Positions 32,600 to 43,949 of a stretch of 64,000 nucleotides of DNA are shown piece by piece (the stretch's first letter is position 1; the number at the start of each line of letters is the position of its first letter). The DNA comes from Luidia sarsii (taxonomy: Eukaryota; Echinodermata; Asteroidea; Paxillosida; Luidiidae), in contig OX465114.1 in assembly GCA_949987565.1 (NCBI GenBank), positions 2,416,701-2,480,700 on the forward strand, written 5' to 3'. The notes under the pieces are model-generated. The model saw nothing but the letters and a program-made list of their open reading frames with translations, had not been told where the DNA came from and did no database searches. Position numbers and translations under genes: made by a program.

Positions 32600-33690
32600 T
32601 CTCCTAACATTACTACGAAATCGATACATCACCGGAAATCGATTACGTCGCCAAACATGTCTCGAAATTGACCACGTCGCCGAAAATCGCCACGTTTTCT
32701 ATAATTCGCCGAGAATCGCCGCGAAATTGATCGATCGCTTTGCCGAAAATCACCATGAATTCGATTACGTCGCCGAAAATCGACAACAAGTCTATAAATC
32801 GCTGAAAACGCCACGAAATCTATAAATCGCCAAAAATCGCCCCGAAATCGATTATGTCGCCGAAAATCGCAACACATAATCTATAAATCGCCGAAAATCG
32901 TCAAGAAATCGATTACGTCGCCGAAAACGCCTTGAAATCGACCACTTCGCCGAAAATCGCCACGAAATCTATAAATCGCCAAAAATCTCACTGAAATCGA
33001 TTACGTCGCCGAAAACGCCTTGAAATCTACCACGTCGCCGAGAATCGCCAAGAAATCGATTACGTCGCCGAAAATGCCTTGAAATCGACCACGTAGCCGA
33101 AAATCGCTTTGAAATCGACCACGTAGCCGAAAATCGCTTTGAAATCGACCACGTCGCCGAAAATCGCTTTGAAATCGACCACGTCGCCGAAAATCGCCAC
33201 AAAATCTATAAATCGCCGAAAACGCCTTGAAATCGGCCACGTCGCCAAAAATCGTCAAGAAATCGATTACGTCACCGAAAATGCCTTGAAATCGACCACG
33301 TCGCCGAAAACGCCTTGAAATCGACCACTTCGCCGAAAATCGCCACGAAATCTATAAATCGCCAAAAATCCCCCGAAATCGATTACGTCGCCGAAATCGC
33401 CTTGAAATCGACCACGTCGCCGAAAATCGCCAAGAAATCGATTACGTCGCCGAAAATCGCTTTGAAATCGACCACGTCACCGAAAATCGCCACTATAAAT
33501 CTATAAATCGCCGAAAACGCCTTGAAATCCATTACGTCGCCGAAAATTTCTCGCAATCGACTACGTCGCTAAAACTCGCCACGAAATCTATAAATCGCCG
33601 ACAATCGCCACGAAAATACCCAGAAATTTATCACGACGCAAACTGAGTCTCGAAATCGACCACGTCGCCGAAAATTGCCACGGAAGTAGA
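32600..33690. repeat. GCCGAAAATCGCC-type degenerate array
   Basis: Runs of TCGCCGAAAATCGCC, ACGAAATC and GATTACG/GACCACG words with ~30-45-bp spacing, less regular than the other arrays. Part of a similar array returns at 34870-35395. Minus-strand frames such as GDVVDFKAIF are by-products. Confidence 0.85.
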
Positions 33691-33929
33691 CCACGTTTGC
33701 TGCGTGTTCATGTTTTAACCAGAAGTGTAAGTTTAATTTCCTTGAACCATTAGTTTTGTAAAACCTTTGTAAAACGATTATTTTTTATTCACGGTCAATT
33801 ATTGTTTTAGTTAAATGCAAATAAGACCAATATAGGCCTAGTTCATCGTTGTGTACAGTAAATGGTAACTTTCTTCACCATTTGACTTTTCTTGAACACC
33901 AATCACTTGAAGAAGGAGAAAGAGACAAT

Positions 33930-34034
33930 CCACTGCGGATGGCGCTAGGATCCGGAATCTGTGGGGGTGGAGGATCTGACGATAACCCTGCTTGTAATTG
34001 TAGAGCGGTCCATTCATCAATCCTCGGGTAAATG
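33930..34034 (+). other. Exon-like cassette 1
   Basis: Core GCTAGGATCCGG, GATCTGACGATAACCCTGC, TTGTAGAGCGGTCCATTCAT, ending AATCCTCGGGTAAAT (donor-like). No frame is conserved between the cassettes. Confidence 0.6.
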
Positions 34035-34199
34035 AAAAACAAAACAAAAACTCAAACAAAACTTTAGATCGCTGTATAACTTCCTTGTTTGCATGTGTCT
34101 AGGTTATGTTTGACAGCTTCATATTTTGATACAAAAGGTTACAATAAGCCATTTCTATCAATTGCATCCTACACTATTCTGACTTTTATTTGTTGTCAT

Positions 34200-34362
34200 A
34201 GATACATGTGAGGAAACGACCTCGACGACCTCAAAGTCAGAGGGAGACCAAGGAACTCCGACTACAGACGTCGCTAGGATCCGGAAGCAGGGGGGGGGAG
34301 GGAGGTGAAGATCTACGATGACCCTGCTTGTAGAGTGGTCCATTCACCAATTCTCAGGTACT
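34200..34362 (+). other. Exon-like cassette 2
   Basis: Preceded by TTTGTTGTCATAG (acceptor-like) and ATACATGTGAGGAAA. Core GCTAGGATCCGGAAGCAGG and GAGTGGTCCATTCACC, ending TTCTCAGGTACT. Confidence 0.6.
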
Positions 34363-34524
34363 AGATAAAAAGACGAAAAAGATCTAAAACTAACCATTGT
34401 TTAACTTCCTTTATTACACTTTCTTGCTTGATTATTTTTGGTGTCTTCATAGTTTTATACAATATACAATGAGCCAAGTCGATCAATTACATCCTATACA
34501 ATTCCAACTTTTATTGGTTGCCAT

Positions 34525-34664
34525 AGATACATGTGAGAAGGTGACCGCGAAAGTTAAATAATCTCGGTCTGCTGACGTCTTAGGATCCGGAAGTAGGGGG
34601 GAGGTGATGATCTACGATGACCCTGCTTGTAGAGCGGTCCATTGACCAATCCTCAGGTAAAAGG
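34525..34664 (+). other. Exon-like cassette 3
   Basis: TTGGTTGCCATAG, then ATACATGTGAGAAGGTGACC, core TTAGGATCCGGAAGTAGG, GAGCGGTCCATTGACC, ending AATCCTCAGGTAAAAGG. Close to cassette 6. Confidence 0.6.
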
Positions 34665-34767
34665 ACACCAATTATTTATTTTGGTCATAAAAGCGTTGTT
34701 TGATGGTTTGCAGGGATGATTCAAAACGTGTCCTTGTAACAATTGCGATGTGTTTGTTGCCACACAG

Positions 34768-34852
34768 GACTAGGAGCCGGAAGCAGGGGATGACGATCTG
34801 ACGATGACCCTGCTTGTAGAGCGGTCCATTCACCGACCCTGAGGTAAACCGA
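34768..34852 (+). other. Exon-like cassette 4
   Basis: TTTGTTGCCACACAG acceptor-like end, core GACTAGGAGCCGGAAGCAGG, CTGCTTGTAGAGCGGTCC, ending CCCTGAGGTAAACC. All three plus frames contain stops. Confidence 0.6.
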
Positions 34853-34869
34853 AAACTGGTCTCATTGTC

Positions 34870-35395
34870 AATTGATCACGACGCAAATCGTCCGTGTAAT
34901 CGATCCCGTCGCCGAAAATCACCATCAAATCGATCAAGTCGCATTAGGTCTAAATGCCCGGAAATCGATCATTTCGCCGAAAATGCTTCGAAATCGCCAC
35001 TTCGCTGAACATCGCCTCAACATCGATCACGTCGCCAAAAGATGCCCCGAAATCGATATATCGCCCAAAATCGCCTCGAAAACTACCCCGTCGCCGAAAA
35101 TGCCTCGAAATTGATTACTTTACCGAAAATGACTCGAAATCTATTACATCGCCGAAATTGTCTCAAAATCTATTAGGCCTACTTCGCCGAAAATCGCCAC
35201 GAATTCGATTACATCGCCGAAAATGCCTCAAAAATCGATCACTTCGCTGAATGTCGTTTCGTAATCGACCACGTCGCCGAAAATACCTTGAATGACCCCG
35301 ACACAAAAAAGGTCTCGAAATCGATCACGTCGCCGAGAATCGTCACGAAATCAGTTAATTATGTCGCCGAAAATGGCCACGAAAACCGTTCTCCT
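34870..35395. repeat. Second GCCGAAAATCG-type array
   Basis: Same word set as 32600-33690 (TCGCCGAAAATCACC, GAAATCGATCA). It precedes a second group of cassettes as the first array precedes the first group. Both arrays end near GCGTGTTCATGTTTTAACC, so the array plus the cassettes was duplicated as a block. Confidence 0.8.
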
Positions 35396-35624
35396 TTGAT
35401 GCGTGTTCATGTTTTAACCAAAGGGGTAAGTTTTATTTCCTCTATCAAAACTGTTCACGATCAATGATTGTTTTGGTTAAATGCAAATAAAAACAATATC
35501 ATATAGGCATAGTTCATAGTAGGCCTACAGTAATGGGGAACAGTGTGTTGTGTTCTATCATTTGGTAACTTTCTTTTTGACTTTTCTTGAACGCCGAGCA
35601 CTTGAAGAAGGAGAAGAGAAAATC

Positions 35625-35717
35625 GACTGCATGTCGCTAGGATCCGGAAGCAGGAGGGGAGAAGGATCTAACGTTAACCCTGTTTGTAGTGCGGTCCATT
35701 CACCAATCCTCGGGTAA
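35625..35717 (+). other. Exon-like cassette 5
   Basis: Core TCGCTAGGATCCGGAAGCAG, AACCCTGTTTGTAGTGCGG, ending AATCCTCGGGTAAATAA; the duplicate of cassette 1. Confidence 0.55.
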
Positions 35718-35809
35718 ATAATAAACAAAAACAAAAGTAGAACTAAGAAAAGAAAACTTTAAATCGTTGTATAACTTCCTTGATTGCAGCTTACTTTCTT
35801 TGTTGCCAT

Positions 35810-35966
35810 AGATACATGTGAGAAGGTAACCTCCGTGACCTTGAAGACCGCGAAAGTTAAATAATCTCGGTCTGCTGACGTCCTAGGATCCGGAAGTAGG
35901 GGGGAGCAGATGATCTACGATGACCCTGCTTGTAGAGCGGTCCATTGACCAATCCTCAGGTAAAAG
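35810..35966 (+). other. Exon-like cassette 6
   Basis: TTTGTTGCCATAG, ATACATGTGAGAAGGTAACC, core CTAGGATCCGGAAGTAGGGG, ending AATCCTCAGGTAAAAGG; the duplicate of cassette 3. Confidence 0.6.
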
Positions 35967-36067
35967 GAAACCAATTATTTATTTTGGTCATAAAAGCGTT
36001 GTTTGATGGTTTGCAAGGATAATTCAAAACGTGTTCTTGTAACAATTGCGATGTGTTTGTTGCCACA

Positions 36068-36156
36068 CAGGACTAGGATCCGGAAGCAGGGGGGTGACGA
36101 TCTGACGATCGATGACCCTGCTTGTAGAGAGGTCCGTTCACCAACCCTGAGGTAAT
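36068..36156 (+). other. Exon-like cassette 7
   Basis: TTGTTGCCACACAG, core GACTAGGATCCGGAAGCAGG, CCCTGCTTGTAGAGAGGTCC, ending CCCTGAGGTAATACG; the duplicate of cassette 4. Confidence 0.6.
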
Positions 36157-36594
36157 ACGAAAACTGGTCTTATCGGTACATACAAGGGTGTATATTTCTT
36201 AATCTGGATTCTAGTTGTCATTTTCCCTTTTTGAATAATTTACAATCTTCGAGCAACAGAACAAAAAACACAATCTGTTTTTGTGAAAAGCCAACTTCTA
36301 GAATGTTGAAGACTGGGATCCAGAAATGCAAAGCTGTGCAAGATGAACGATGGCCGTGTTAATAAGCTGCTCATAATTTAATTCTTAGAAACCAAATATT
36401 TGGGACAGACTTTTTTTTTGGGGGGGGGGGGGTATATGTTGAGTGTCCAATATCTAATCCAAAATGCTAAATAAACTGGAGTCATAGTATTTTTGTATTA
36501 TTATCATTTTCCCTATAAGTGGGTTACTGTCAGTCTTGTTGAAGACAACTTGGACAAGAAAATGTTATCACAACAGCAATCTCTATGTCTCTGT

Positions 36595-36745
36595 CATAGA
36601 TACTGTATACACAATAAGACGATAATTTCGGAAGACTCTCAAGACAGTCTGCATCCCAAGAGAAAACGAAGGATCCGTAATCAGGGAAGGAACAACTTCT
36701 ACCTGGCAGGAGTCTTGTGATCAAAAGATGAGCATGACAGGTAAA
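36595..36745 (+). other. Possible diverged exon-like cassette 8
   Basis: CATAGATACTGTATACA, then AAGGATCCGTAATCAGGGA and CCTGGCAGGAGTCTTGTGA. Same order as the other cassettes but only loosely similar, and a plus frame (IISEDSQDSLHPKRKRRIRN) is open across it. Confidence 0.3.
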
Positions 36746-37304
36746 CACATTTCAGAAACCATGATTAAATTGATAAAAAATGCTGCCGTTTATTGGAAAC
36801 TAAGGTTTTACTTCTATCCAAACAATCTCGTTCTCTGTTTCATATACTATACTTGATGATTAAATTTGAAAACAAAACAGTTGAAAAACTTACATTCCGT
36901 AGCTATTTGGAATTTGGCATGACAAAGGTACATGGACAGAGCAATAGAATGAAGAAATGAGAAAAAAAAACCCACAACAGACCATGAAATCAGAAATATA
37001 GCACAGCATACATGTAGGTAAACTGTACAAGATATTTCAAATGGTATAAAAAGCTGCATGTTTCAAGAGTATAGCTATGAATTAAATAATTTGGCCAGGA
37101 ATTTCAAAAATTCCTGGACTGCTTTTTTAAAATAAATAAAAAGGAAAATTGCTTTGAACTTTGACTGTTCTTAGTTAAATACTAGCATATATTTTCTCAG
37201 AGCATCCATATCGGTCTGGTACCCATGTCATTGTAAGAGAACAAGAGTCACATTACACTGGTGAGGCGCTGTAAGACATTGTACCAGTCTGTGTTATCAT
37301 GACA

Positions 37305-37540
37305 GTTAAAGCCTTTTCGAAAAAATGGCTTGGGCTCTGGCTTTGTCTTTGTCATCTATCGTGTCAAAGCACAGCTCGCATTTTTTTTCTTTGATGCTGC
37401 AGCCCTGTTATCTTATTCATCGTGGAACAGAACCATTGATTCAAAGTAGTTGCCACATTCTACGCAGCAATCTACAAGTGTGTCAGAAATTAATTTAGTG
37501 CCTGAGGTGGAGCCAGAGTGGTGGTTTTGGAAAGGCCCCT
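37305..37540. mobile_element. Foldback element, third copy of the GGGCCTTTTCC family
   Basis: Left end AAAGCCTTTTCGAAAAAATG with GGCTTGGGCTCTGGCTTTG; right end GGAGCCAGAGTGGTGGTTTT with GGAAAGGCCCC. More decayed than 15658-15910. Confidence 0.6.
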
Positions 37541-37969
37541 AGTCTGTGTCTGAATTGGCTATGGATGGAAATTGCACAACAGTCTATGACCATTGGCACA
37601 TCAGTTAGTTAGGCTTCCATAAACTTGTGTCTAGTTTGAAGTCATAGCCAATAATTTCAGACAAAACCCTAGTCTAGGGTCATTTGACTATAATGTAGTA
37701 CACGGTAATATCTGAAACAAAATCCCCCGAAATGTGTTGATAATGCCAAAAATGTAGATTTGGGCATTTTGTAAAACATGAAAGACTGAACACATCCACA
37801 CACTCAAATTTGAAACCCAGCAAACGCCGAAAGGAATTAAACATTGAAACATCAGGTCATCTAACTTGTTGAAACTGTTCACAATTTTAAAGATGTACAT
37901 GCACAGAAATAGGAGTAGTGGAACTTTAGTAAGCAGGGTGAATCTGCTGAAATTTCAGTGAAGAACAGT

Positions 37970-38110
37970 CAATCACCTCAAAGGTAACTGATCTCAAGTC
38001 TGCAATAGAAAGCAGGAGTCACTGGTTCGAATCCCACCTGAGAAGCCTGGTGGTTTTTTTTTCAGCAGGCAATCGGTCAAGAATTGAACACACAATGCTT
38101 ATTATTTCAA
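37970..38110 (+). mobile_element. tRNA-derived SINE, family 2
   Basis: Contains AGAAAGCAGGAGTCACTGG, B box GGTTCGAATCCC, GAGAAGCCTGGTGG and TTTTCAGCAGGCAATCGG. Confidence 0.7.
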
Positions 38111-38620
38111 GTAGTGTTTCACTGATCTTAAGATTCTTAGGGGTAAAGGGTCACAAGTAATAATGAGGGACAATAATACAGACATTCACGAAATTAAATT
38201 GGATCAAATATTACCAACAAAGAGTACAAAATCTGCAGATACGTTTGACTTGAGTCTTCAATGTCATCTGTTTTTGCATGTAAATATTGCCAAGGGGCTT
38301 CTGGGTACAAGAACTGTCAAGACTTTAAATTTAAATAAGAAGTCACTTTGGTGATAGGGAGAACATTCAATAAGCTGTTGATACAAAGTCTTCAGATTTG
38401 TTTCAAACCAACTTGTATATGTACCCAAAAGTAGCACACGCACAAACAAGACACTGGCACGAGTTGTTCGAGTATTCAAATCCATTTTTTTTTCTGTCTT
38501 CTTTTTTTTTCTAAAAAACTTCATAAATCATCCTTGACCATTGTTTTGTATTATAATGTTGGGAGGTACAAACAGTGGTGGTTCAAAGCCATTTTTCGTG
38601 GAGACTTTTACGTTGATGGC

Positions 38621-41600
38621 TCAGAAACGATACCCATAGTAGTCCGTAAATCTGTAGATTTGTGCCGTCTCTAAAGCTTTAGCCAGGTTCTTAGACTTGC
38701 GGGATTGCCGAGCCAACTGTCGACTAACCGTTGCGCTTGATCGCTTCAGGACTCTATCCTTCTGAAGCTGCTTATTCTTTGACTTCACCCATCTGGGGAA
38801 AAAGAAAAAAATGAAAAAAGATAAGAAAACTAAGTACCTTTTTACAGTTTTAGAATTAATACAATTTTCAGGAAATGATGATTTCTTTATATGATAAGGC
38901 TTGACTTTAATGACAGAAATAAACTAAGATTGAAATTCCTACCAATTATATTTAAAAAAATGCAAAGCAGGGCTCAATGGAAATGTGTTAATCATTTCTG
39001 AGATAATGTAATGTTTGCATCAGTGTCATTATATCTACCGGTACGATGCAACGCAGTACCCACTGCCAAGAGCTGTACAGATTCAAATCCACCACACGAC
39101 CCTGACCAGCTCAAGTGGTTCAGACGTGTGCACTGAGTTGCGGGTTCGAATCCCGCCTGAGCTTCCTGTTTTTTCAGCAGGCATCGGGCAAAACACTGAG
39201 CACATACAGTGCTTATTACATCAGCCCTCGAAATATCCATTTGACTAGACCGTAGACCGAGTCTAGTGATTTCAGCATCGTCTAGTGCCGAGTGTGACTG
39301 CACTGGACCGGCTGTCTAGTGGTTTTTTTCCACCATGACGAAAATGGCACTCAAATATATATAACTTTGACTTTGACCTGTACAAGTAAACAGCATTTTC
39401 TTATGACATTATTTCTTTCACTACGTGCAAACATTTGTGCGTTTTTTTCTTATTTATGGCACAGGTCTTGTAAAAAATAGTTCAGGTCCAGTAAGAGTCT
39501 TCAGTTATTAGACCTGTCCATTTTATTCTACAATTTGAGCCCTGTACATTGAGTAGGGCCAACTCTCATTGAATTAAATCAATGCTTAGTTCAACCACCA
39601 AAAAGCAACCCACTTTGTATTCGCTTAATTCTTGTGGGTAAACACAAGGTCTTTTATGAACGTACTCTTTGAACGCTTGGTCACAGTCCTTGCGATCACG
39701 CACAAAATATCCGTTGACCTTCTCCTCCTCAGCTTGTTTCTTGAGTTTTCGTTCCCGCTTTGCTTGTTCCTGCTTCATGTGAAGCCAGCCTTGGAAGTTG
39801 TCATCCACACTGTCTTTATCCTGTAGACATATATAACCAAACAAAATACCAATGCAACTTTAAGAAAGGTCCTGCTAGGATTGAAATGCTAGGCCGTCAC
39901 TTTTATCCTCTTGTCTCCCCTTGACCCTTCCCTTATCTGTCTGTGTCCCTATCATTCTGCCTTGCAGAAAGGTCCTCGTAGGATGAAAATGTCACCCATT
40001 TTCACAAACTCTTACCATCTACCATAACTTGACTTAAAATTGGCAACCACAGATGTTTCTGTGCATCATTGTCTTGCGATGAGTTTGATTTAATCCACAA
40101 CAGACCTTTCTGACTTTTTGTCATTGCAGTTTGGTCATTTAAGTCAGTAAGACATTGGAAACATTTTTGTAGTATCTAGATGTTGAAAACAAAGTTAAAC
40201 AGAAAAAACCCTCATTTTTTTATTTACTATCAGTTTTTATTTACAGGGAGTCTGTCTCAGCCTTCCAATTAAAAAGGACTTAATCATATCTTTCTTTATC
40301 TGTTTTTATAGCTATTTGCATGTGGGTAATTCCATAATGTTCTGACCAGAACATGCCATAGCATACACATTGTGGCATTTTGTTGGGTTAGGGATAAACC
40401 CCATATAGTCATGCTACTCATGCAACAATGCATCTGTACCCAACCTAACAAAATCCAACACGTGCAGACTGTTGGATTCTGTGAGGCTAGGTACCAATGG
40501 GTTCCTAATTTCTGCCCAAATGTTGGAATTTGCTGGGTCAGGTATGCTTCCTAGTGAAAGAGCCTAGGGGGTTAGGGTTGAAATGTTCTGTGGATCAAAA
40601 AGTTTAGTATACTATTCATGTCTAAGCTATAACATACTGTTCAATCTACAAATTGGTTCATTACGTTGTTACATGCAGGAAAGCATGTGGAATTACATGT
40701 GGAATTACATGTGAAATTACATGTACATGTGGAATTACATGCGGAATTACATGTGGAATTACATGTACATGTGGAATTACATGCGGAATTACATGTGGAA
40801 TTACATGTGGAATTACATGTGGAATTCTTCTGCGATGTCTCTACCTTTTTGTCATCCTTGTTCTTCTGCTCCTTCTCCATCCGACGCATTTCCTTGTTTG
40901 CCTCTTTCTTATTTTGGAGCCAAGCCTGGAAGGCGCTCTCGGCTTCCTCTTGCTTCTTCCGCTGTTGCTCCTCCTCTGCTTGCCTCCTCTCCTGCTGCTG
41001 TTGCATCTTAAGACGCATCTGTTCTCTCTTGTGCTCCTTCTGTTCCGCCGTCAAGCCGTAGTTGCTGTATCCGGTGTAGGAGACGGACCAGGAGTCTCTC
41101 TGAGTCTTGGCTGACTGTATCCTCCTTGGAGGGAGCTGAGTGCGATGCATGCCCGTGCTGTCCGAGGCAGTGGAGGGCCGTGGTTTGGAGGGCGGACGAG
41201 GTTGGAACAAAGGCTCCGACTGCTGAGGGCTGGAGCTCTGCTCAGGGATCGAGTCTTGGATTGGGGCGTCTCCGTGTCCATTTGGGGTGACGGGTGCAGT
41301 CTCATCTTCAACAGGATCCATGTCTATCCCCATAGATAGCCTCTCGATGGGACTCAGATCCTTGACGCTGATGAGTTCAAACTTCCCGTCTCTCTCGATG
41401 AGGATCTTTTCATCGGTTCCTCTTGGACTCTCAGCACTTCTGTTCTGCTTGGCCTCCTCCGGTCTCTTCGACTCGGACCCTATTTCAGTGGTTCCTCTCG
41501 AATCTTCTTGCAGGGTTAGCCTGGCAACCTCAAGATCGCTTGGGTCCGTGACGTTGTCCGCACCATCCTGAAGGTCACTCCCACCTTCATCTTGTTCACT

Positions 41601-43490
41601 GTTCCCCGTTTCATCCTCATTAGGCTCTGCATCACTTCTGTCCTCATATAACTCTTCTGGGAATTCCACAGCTGTGACCTTCTCATTGAAGGTCACCTTT
41701 CGATCTGTCCTTTCCGGAATTTCTCCCTCTGCTCTCAGCTGCTCATTTAGTTCTCGCACTCGATTGGCGATGTCGTATTCCGGAGGGTCGTCCACGGGCA
41801 GGAACCCCTCTTCCTTCAGCTTCTGGATCTCAATTTCTAAGAGTCTCTGCTGTTCAGTGAGGGTGTCGTCTTCGGTGGTGTCTTGGTCGCCCTGGTCTGT
41901 GAGGGTCTCCGGTTCGCCCTCATCACTCAGGGGCGATGATGGCTCTCCCCTCCGAGACGACGATCGGTCGAAGAGTTCCTCGTCCAGATCTTGATAATCA
42001 TCCTAAAAATGAAAATCAAATATGATAGAACAATGTTGCTACAGTTAAACACAGTATATTGGATAGACTGAAGACTTCCATCTGATTTAGCCAGAATCAT
42101 TCTTCAAAATACCGTTATCTTTTTAATGGCTTTGGGTCAAAGTATGAGAAAAGTCCTTGGGTCAATGCCTCTGCTGTTCTATCATCCAATGATTTAAACT
42201 TAAGTCAGCTACAGTAGTCAATAAACATCTTTAATTTAATCCCTGTATCTTTTTGTCTACTGCAAGGTCCATAAAATAAAAAGATTTAACAGAAAAATTA
42301 TTGGAATCCTTTTTCTTGGTTTGCTTTGGGTTGGCAATCAACTACTCTTAACGCAAAATCATATTTATGTATCTATGATCCAATGCGATACCTGCTGCTT
42401 TCTGGTAAGATACAGATTCAAATCCACCACAGGACCTCGACCAGCTCAGTGGTCCAGTGGTTAAGAGTCACAGGTTCGAATGCTGCCCAAGCTGCCTGTA
42501 TTTTTTTCAGCAGGCAATCTGCCAAAGAACTGAGCATGCTGTGTTTAATTAGACGTCCAACAGGGAAAAACCCTTGTTGAAGCAAAGTCAACCCTTGATT
42601 CCGAAATTTAAGAAATGCCTTTATGGGTAGTCCGAGTAACTTGGACCCTTAAAAGCGCCCTTTAAAAAAATTTTGAGGGGTCGGATGATAGTAGGGTCCA
42701 AGAGACATAGCAGGAAAACATGAGCAAATAACAATTTGTTTCCGACTCCATGACTACCCCGACCAAAACCCCCAGATTTTACCCCCAAAACACCTGTGAA
42801 ACCATCCCACGCACCCATCTTTGGATTAAGTGAGAATCACCAATTTCAATACTGGTCATTTGTTTTAGTCACATTTGGGGAAAAAGGAGAAATTTCCCCT
42901 CAGGTGATCGAGAAGAATATCTCCCGTCCGACGAGCCAAAAGGCGGCCATCTTTATTTCAAGTTGAAACGAGCTTACAGTACACTAACACAGACCCACTG
43001 CGCACATGGAGTGTACTGTCATGACTGTATTCTGTTTCAATTTGAAATCAAGATGGCAGCCTTTTGGTTTGTCGGACGGGAGAGAATCTTCTCGATCAAC
43101 TGAGGGGAAATTTCTCCTTTTTCCCCAAACGTGAGTAAAACAAATGACCAGTATTGAAATCGTTGGTTCTCACTTAAACCAAAGATGTAAAATCTGAAGG
43201 TTTCTGACGGTCGGGGGTAGACATGGAGTCGAAAAAAATTATTTGCTCATGTTTTCCTGCTAAGTCCCCTGGACCCTACTATCGCCCGAGCCCTCATTTT
43301 TTTTTTTAAGGGCAAAATTGTAAGGGTTACTGGGACTACTTTAGGGGATGGTTTGCCTCACCTGTGTTGAATTCTGCTCTTTGTCCATCTCTGATTCCAT
43401 CAGCCAATCCAGCTCTTTGTCTATGGAGCCAAGTGAATCAGAACGACCAATCTCTTGGTCTGGGTTACCAGGTCTCTCCATTTCCATCAT
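38621..43490 (-). CDS. CCDC181: Coiled-coil domain-containing protein 181
   Basis: Four coding exons on the minus strand: 43362-43490, 40845-42002, 39666-39820, 38621-38792. Phases 0, 0 and 2 match; the CDS is 1614 nt, 537 aa (human protein ~509 aa). Family marks: KELDWLM near the N-terminus, ILIERDGKFELI in the middle, repeated coiled-coil blocks with (F/D)xAWLQNKKE, FQGWLHMKQEQ and QAFKEW, and the C-terminal RFTDYYGYRF. The start is MM at 43490/43487; an acceptor-like CAG just upstream suggests a separate 5' UTR exon. CCDC181 is known as a microtubule-associated protein of cilia and sperm flagella. Intron 1 holds a large foldback element. If intron 2 is retained, the frame stays open into a repeat (see 40672-40826). 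Confidence 0.95.
39050..39225 (+). mobile_element. tRNA-derived SINE, family 2
   Basis: CAGCTCAAGTGGTTCAGACG (A-box region), GGGTTCGAATCCCGCC (B box), GAGCTTCCTG and TTTTTCAGCAGGCATCGGGC, then GCACATACAGTGCTTATTAC. It lies in the last CCDC181 intron. Confidence 0.8.
39855..40145. mobile_element. GAAACGTCAGGCCC-family pieces
   Basis: AAGGTCCTGCTAGGATTGAAA near the left, AGAAAGGTCCTCGTAGGATG in the middle and TTTGGTCATTTAAGTCAGTAAG at the right. Diverged; in a CCDC181 intron. Confidence 0.5.
40672..40826. repeat. 12-bp array (ACATGTGGAATT) next to the CCDC181 exon 2 donor
   Basis: About 12 copies of a 12-bp unit with some TACATG insertions. It starts about 20 bases inside the intron from the exon 2 donor (GTAGAG at 40839-40844). 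Read through on the minus strand it encodes NSTC-type repeats in frame with exon 2. Confidence 0.9.
42400..42555 (+). mobile_element. tRNA-derived SINE, family 2
   Basis: GACCAGCTCAGTGGTCCAGT, GGTTCGAATGCTGCC and TTTTTTTCAGCAGGCAATC. The head is shortened. It lies in CCDC181 intron 1. Confidence 0.7.
42628..43345. mobile_element. ~720-bp foldback element in CCDC181 intron 1
   Basis: Long imperfect inverted arms. Left: GTCCGAGTAACTTGGACCC, CATGAGCAAATAACAATTTG, CAATACTGGTCATTTGTTTT, GAGAAATTTCCCCTCAGGTG. Right: AGGGGAAATTTCTCCTTTTT, AAACAAATGACCAGTATTG, TATTTGCTCATGTTTTCCTG, GGTTACTGGGACTAC. Arms are >300 bp around a ~80-bp centre. The termini match the small elements at 6653-6735 and 43975-44090. 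No transposase frame is seen. Confidence 0.85.
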
Positions 43491-43599
43491 GATGAACTGA
43501 TTTCTGTCAATGTGCCAAAAAGAAAAGATCTAATGTGTGACTGTAATCATCTTAAACATAGTCAATGAATTAAAGTACTCTTTTCATGATACATACATA

Positions 43600-43630
43600 A
43601 ACTAGTACTAGTACTAGTACTGTAGTAGCA
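43600..43630. repeat. ACTAGT hexamer run
   Basis: ACTAGTACTAGTACTAGTAC-type run, like the blocks at 6955-7075 and 44125-44175. Confidence 0.8.
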
Positions 43631-43949
43631 AGTCCATGTTCATTTTCTTGGCAGCTATAACATTGGACTGTTTAACAACTTCAATAATCAGTAATTGATC
43701 ACCATTGTGGTGTAACATTCAACTTCTTAAGAAGTTTCGAGAATAGCCTACTTGCCAAGTTTGTATTTGGAACCAGAAAACTGTTTTACAATTGTAGTCT
43801 GACTGAATTTTAACTCTGTTATTCAATAATTTGAATAACACTTTTTAGAGGCTAGGCTAGGGTTCGGGCATTCTTCCGCAAACCCTATTTTGCCATTCCC
43901 TTACTGGCAGTGGCAAAATAATGTTGAGAGCAAGAACTTAAAGAAGGCC

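Larger units (their letters stand above)
36750..38600. other. Intergenic region downstream of CCDC181
   Basis: Mostly AT-rich DNA with no recognised exon. Holds a foldback element (37305-37540) and a SINE (37970-38110). Confidence 0.5.

Noticed and set aside
31490..32671. Long open frames on both strands (KRGAL, SRLHA and LQGST repeats)
   Set aside because: By-products of the 15-bp array. Not listed as genes; the pentapeptide resemblance is kept only as a finding.
32629..33258. Minus-strand frames with GDVVDFKAIF repeats
   Set aside because: By-products of the degenerate GCCGAAAATCG array; overlapping frames all show the same repeat and none has gene context.
36421..36431. G-run as a possible quadruplex element
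   Set aside because: A single homopolymer run without the four-tract pattern; likewise the runs near 29920 and 51308.
40653..41114. Plus-strand frames rich in Cys, Thr and Leu
   Set aside because: Antisense shadows of CCDC181 exon 2 and the neighbouring 12-bp array.
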